From: an uncultured Collinsella sp.
GTDB lineage: Bacteria > Actinomycetota > Coriobacteriia > Coriobacteriales > Coriobacteriaceae
Direction of reading: 5' to 3'
Assembly (NCBI GenBank): GCA_900548075.1
Contig: URJD01000106.1
Coordinates: 1-6,604 of the forward strand
Length of the DNA: 6,604 nt
In this document: piece after piece, positions 5,848 through 6,604 of the stretch
Layout: the number at the start of each line of letters is the position of its first letter
How positions within the stretch are numbered: the stretch's first letter is position 1
Program-made: the position numbers and the translations under genes
Notes under the pieces: generated by a model
The model's input: only the letters and a program-made list of their open reading frames with translations
Told to the model about the DNA's origin: nothing
Database searches by the model: none

Positions 5848-6264
5848 ATGCTTGAAAGCGGCAAATCGATGCCTTCGGTTGATGCCTGGCTGCGCGAAGC
5901 CAAGGCCGATGTTTCGGCGGCTGATTGTGGGATGTACCTGACACACAACGGCGTGGTGCGTGCGACGCCTAAGTCCGAGGTGCGTGGGGTCGAGACAGAT
6001 GGTGTGGCGCCTGGACATAAGGTGGGCAGCATGGTGTTCGGCTTCGATGCCGAAAAGGTGCAGGTCGCTATCGAGGCAACGCGCGCGATGCCGGGTATCG
6101 GCTATGTGCGCGTGTGGCTGGCGAGTGGCGAGCTTACCGTGGGCGACGACATCATGCTCGTACTCATTGGCGGGGACATTCGCCCGCATGTGGTCGATGC
6201 ACTGCAGGCGCTCGTCGGTACCATCAAAAATGAGTGTGTGAGCGAGGTCGAGCGCGAGGCGTAA
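5848..6264 (+). CDS. MoaE-like (molybdopterin synthase large-subunit family) protein
   Basis: This 138-residue protein (139 if it starts at 5845) resembles MoaE, which with MoaD inserts sulfur to form molybdopterin. The matching parts are GMYLTHNGVVRATP, resembling MoaE GAVVTFTGKVRNHN; the segment VRVWLASGELTVGDDIMLV, resembling VTVIHRIGELWPGDEIVFV; and a C-terminal helix with DIRPH and TIKNE. Counting from the second ATG, Arg38, Arg112 and Lys127 fall where E. coli MoaE has Arg39, Arg104 and the active-site Lys119, by my hand alignment. The position of the second catalytic lysine (Lys126) is Val134, and the KxxRAPFWK-type end is replaced by an acidic tail. The fold assignment is fairly safe; molybdopterin synthase activity is doubtful. 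No moaD, moaA or other cofactor gene is nearby. It lies 67 bp after the sortase gene and is the last gene of the unit. Confidence 0.72.
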   Translation: MLESGKSMPSVDAWLREAKADVSAADCGMYLTHNGVVRATPKSEVRGVETDGVAPGHKVGSMVFGFDAEKVQVAIEATRAMPGIGYVRVWLASGELTVGDDIMLVLIGGDIRPHVVDALQALVGTIKNECVSEVEREA

Positions 6265-6288
6265 GGCCGGCAGCAGCATTCGCCAACA

Positions 6289-6329
6289 AAAAGCCCGCTG
6301 GCAGTTCATCAGTCTGCCAGCGGGCTTTT
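6289..6329. terminator. Bidirectional rho-independent terminator between convergent genes
   Basis: The arms 6289-6304 and 6314-6329 form a 16-bp perfect stem around a 9-nt loop. The plus strand ends in TTTT inside the stem and the minus strand continues into TTTTT (6291-6287), so it can stop both the purE-sortase-moaE-like unit and the convergent minus-strand gene. Confidence 0.9.
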
Positions 6330-6362
6330 AGGTGCGATGAAAAATCTCGGCATTGCGCGGCG

Positions 6363-6604
6363 CTACACGCGTGTCGCATCCTTGGGGCTCATGGTCATGC
6401 TCTGGAAGCGGTTCTCCATGTAATCGTTATCGAAATACTTGCCGTAGAACTGCGCGACGGGAATATCCGGCTCCGTGCCGTTGACGCGCTGGTACCAGTA
6501 GTCGAGCGACTGTAGCGTCATGACGCCGTCGACCAGCATAATGACGGTAAAGATGACGGTAGCCGAGTAGCGGCTCTTCCACGGAATCATGTTGATGAGC
6601 TTGA
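6363..6604 (-). CDS. C-terminal part of a membrane protein, possibly a CmpB-type putative ABC transporter permease
   Basis: Only the last 79 codons or so are in the window. The frame stays open to the right edge, so the ATG at 6590 is probably internal and the true start lies outside. The fragment begins KLINMIPWKSRYS and has one hydrophobic segment (ATVIFTVIMLVDGVMTL), followed by LDYWYQR and a soluble tail containing VAQFYGKYFDNDYMENRFQ and MTMSPKDATRV. The charge pattern (basic before, hydrophobic, then a WYxR motif and an acidic tail) recalls the end of proteins annotated as putative ABC transporter permease (ABC_trans_CmpB family), common in Coriobacteriia and Clostridia. That is recollection of a family style, not an alignment. 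It is convergent with the MoaE-like gene, sharing its terminator. Confidence 0.6.
   Translation of the reverse strand, partial: KLINMIPWKSRYSATVIFTVIMLVDGVMTLQSLDYWYQRVNGTEPDIPVAQFYGKYFDNDYMENRFQSMTMSPKDATRV

Noticed and set aside
3124..6288. ATTCGCCAAC shared by 3124-3133 and 6279-6288
   Set aside because: A 10-base match in two terminator regions with different stems is too short to call a repeat.
5833..6309. Minus-strand open frame of 158 codons opposite the MoaE-like gene
   Set aside because: It begins inside the bidirectional terminator and mirrors the MoaE-like frame, which has clear family similarity.

Overview
The window looks like chromosomal DNA of a GC-rich gut actinobacterium, most likely Coriobacteriia (Collinsella-like). 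This is inferred from the style of the CarB, PurE, class B sortase and MoaE-like proteins and from the strong C/G third-position bias; no rRNA or other marker confirms it.

Layout. (1) Bases 1-2884 are the 3' nine-tenths of carB, the carbamoyl-phosphate synthase large subunit; its first ~145 codons lie off the left edge. (2) Bases 2885-3277 hold no gene. They contain an 87-bp hairpin element (2897-2983), two strong tandem rho-independent terminators (3057-3098, 3105-3142), a possible promoter and an 11-bp palindrome next to the following ribosome-binding site. (3) Bases 3278-3945 are a two-gene type II toxin-antitoxin operon (Phd/YefM-like antitoxin, RelE-like toxin, ATGA overlap), visibly less GC-rich than its neighbours and closed by a terminator (3981-4010). 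(4) Bases 3946-4281 hold no gene. They contain that terminator, a second 88-bp hairpin element (4099-4186) and a possible purE promoter. I see nothing recognisable in 4011-4098. (5) purE (4282-4746), a class B sortase gene (4782-5780) and a MoaE-like gene (5848-6264) run in one direction with short gaps and probably form one transcription unit ending at a bidirectional terminator (6289-6329). (6) A convergent gene on the minus strand enters from the right edge; only its C-terminal ~80 codons are present.

carB and purE serve pyrimidine/arginine and purine synthesis respectively. The sortase is a membrane-anchored transpeptidase with no visible substrate here. The toxin-antitoxin pair looks like an accessory insertion between housekeeping genes.

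The most interesting signal is the pair of hairpin elements flanking the toxin-antitoxin operon. They have the same arm length and a nearly identical core in opposite orientations. Their stems of 27 and 30 bp are perfectly self-complementary yet largely different in sequence. Every base difference in the core outside the apical loop is a compensatory pair, and on one strand the core has two tandem G-A/A-G internal loops. This points to a family of structured RNA or hairpin DNA elements that I do not recognise.
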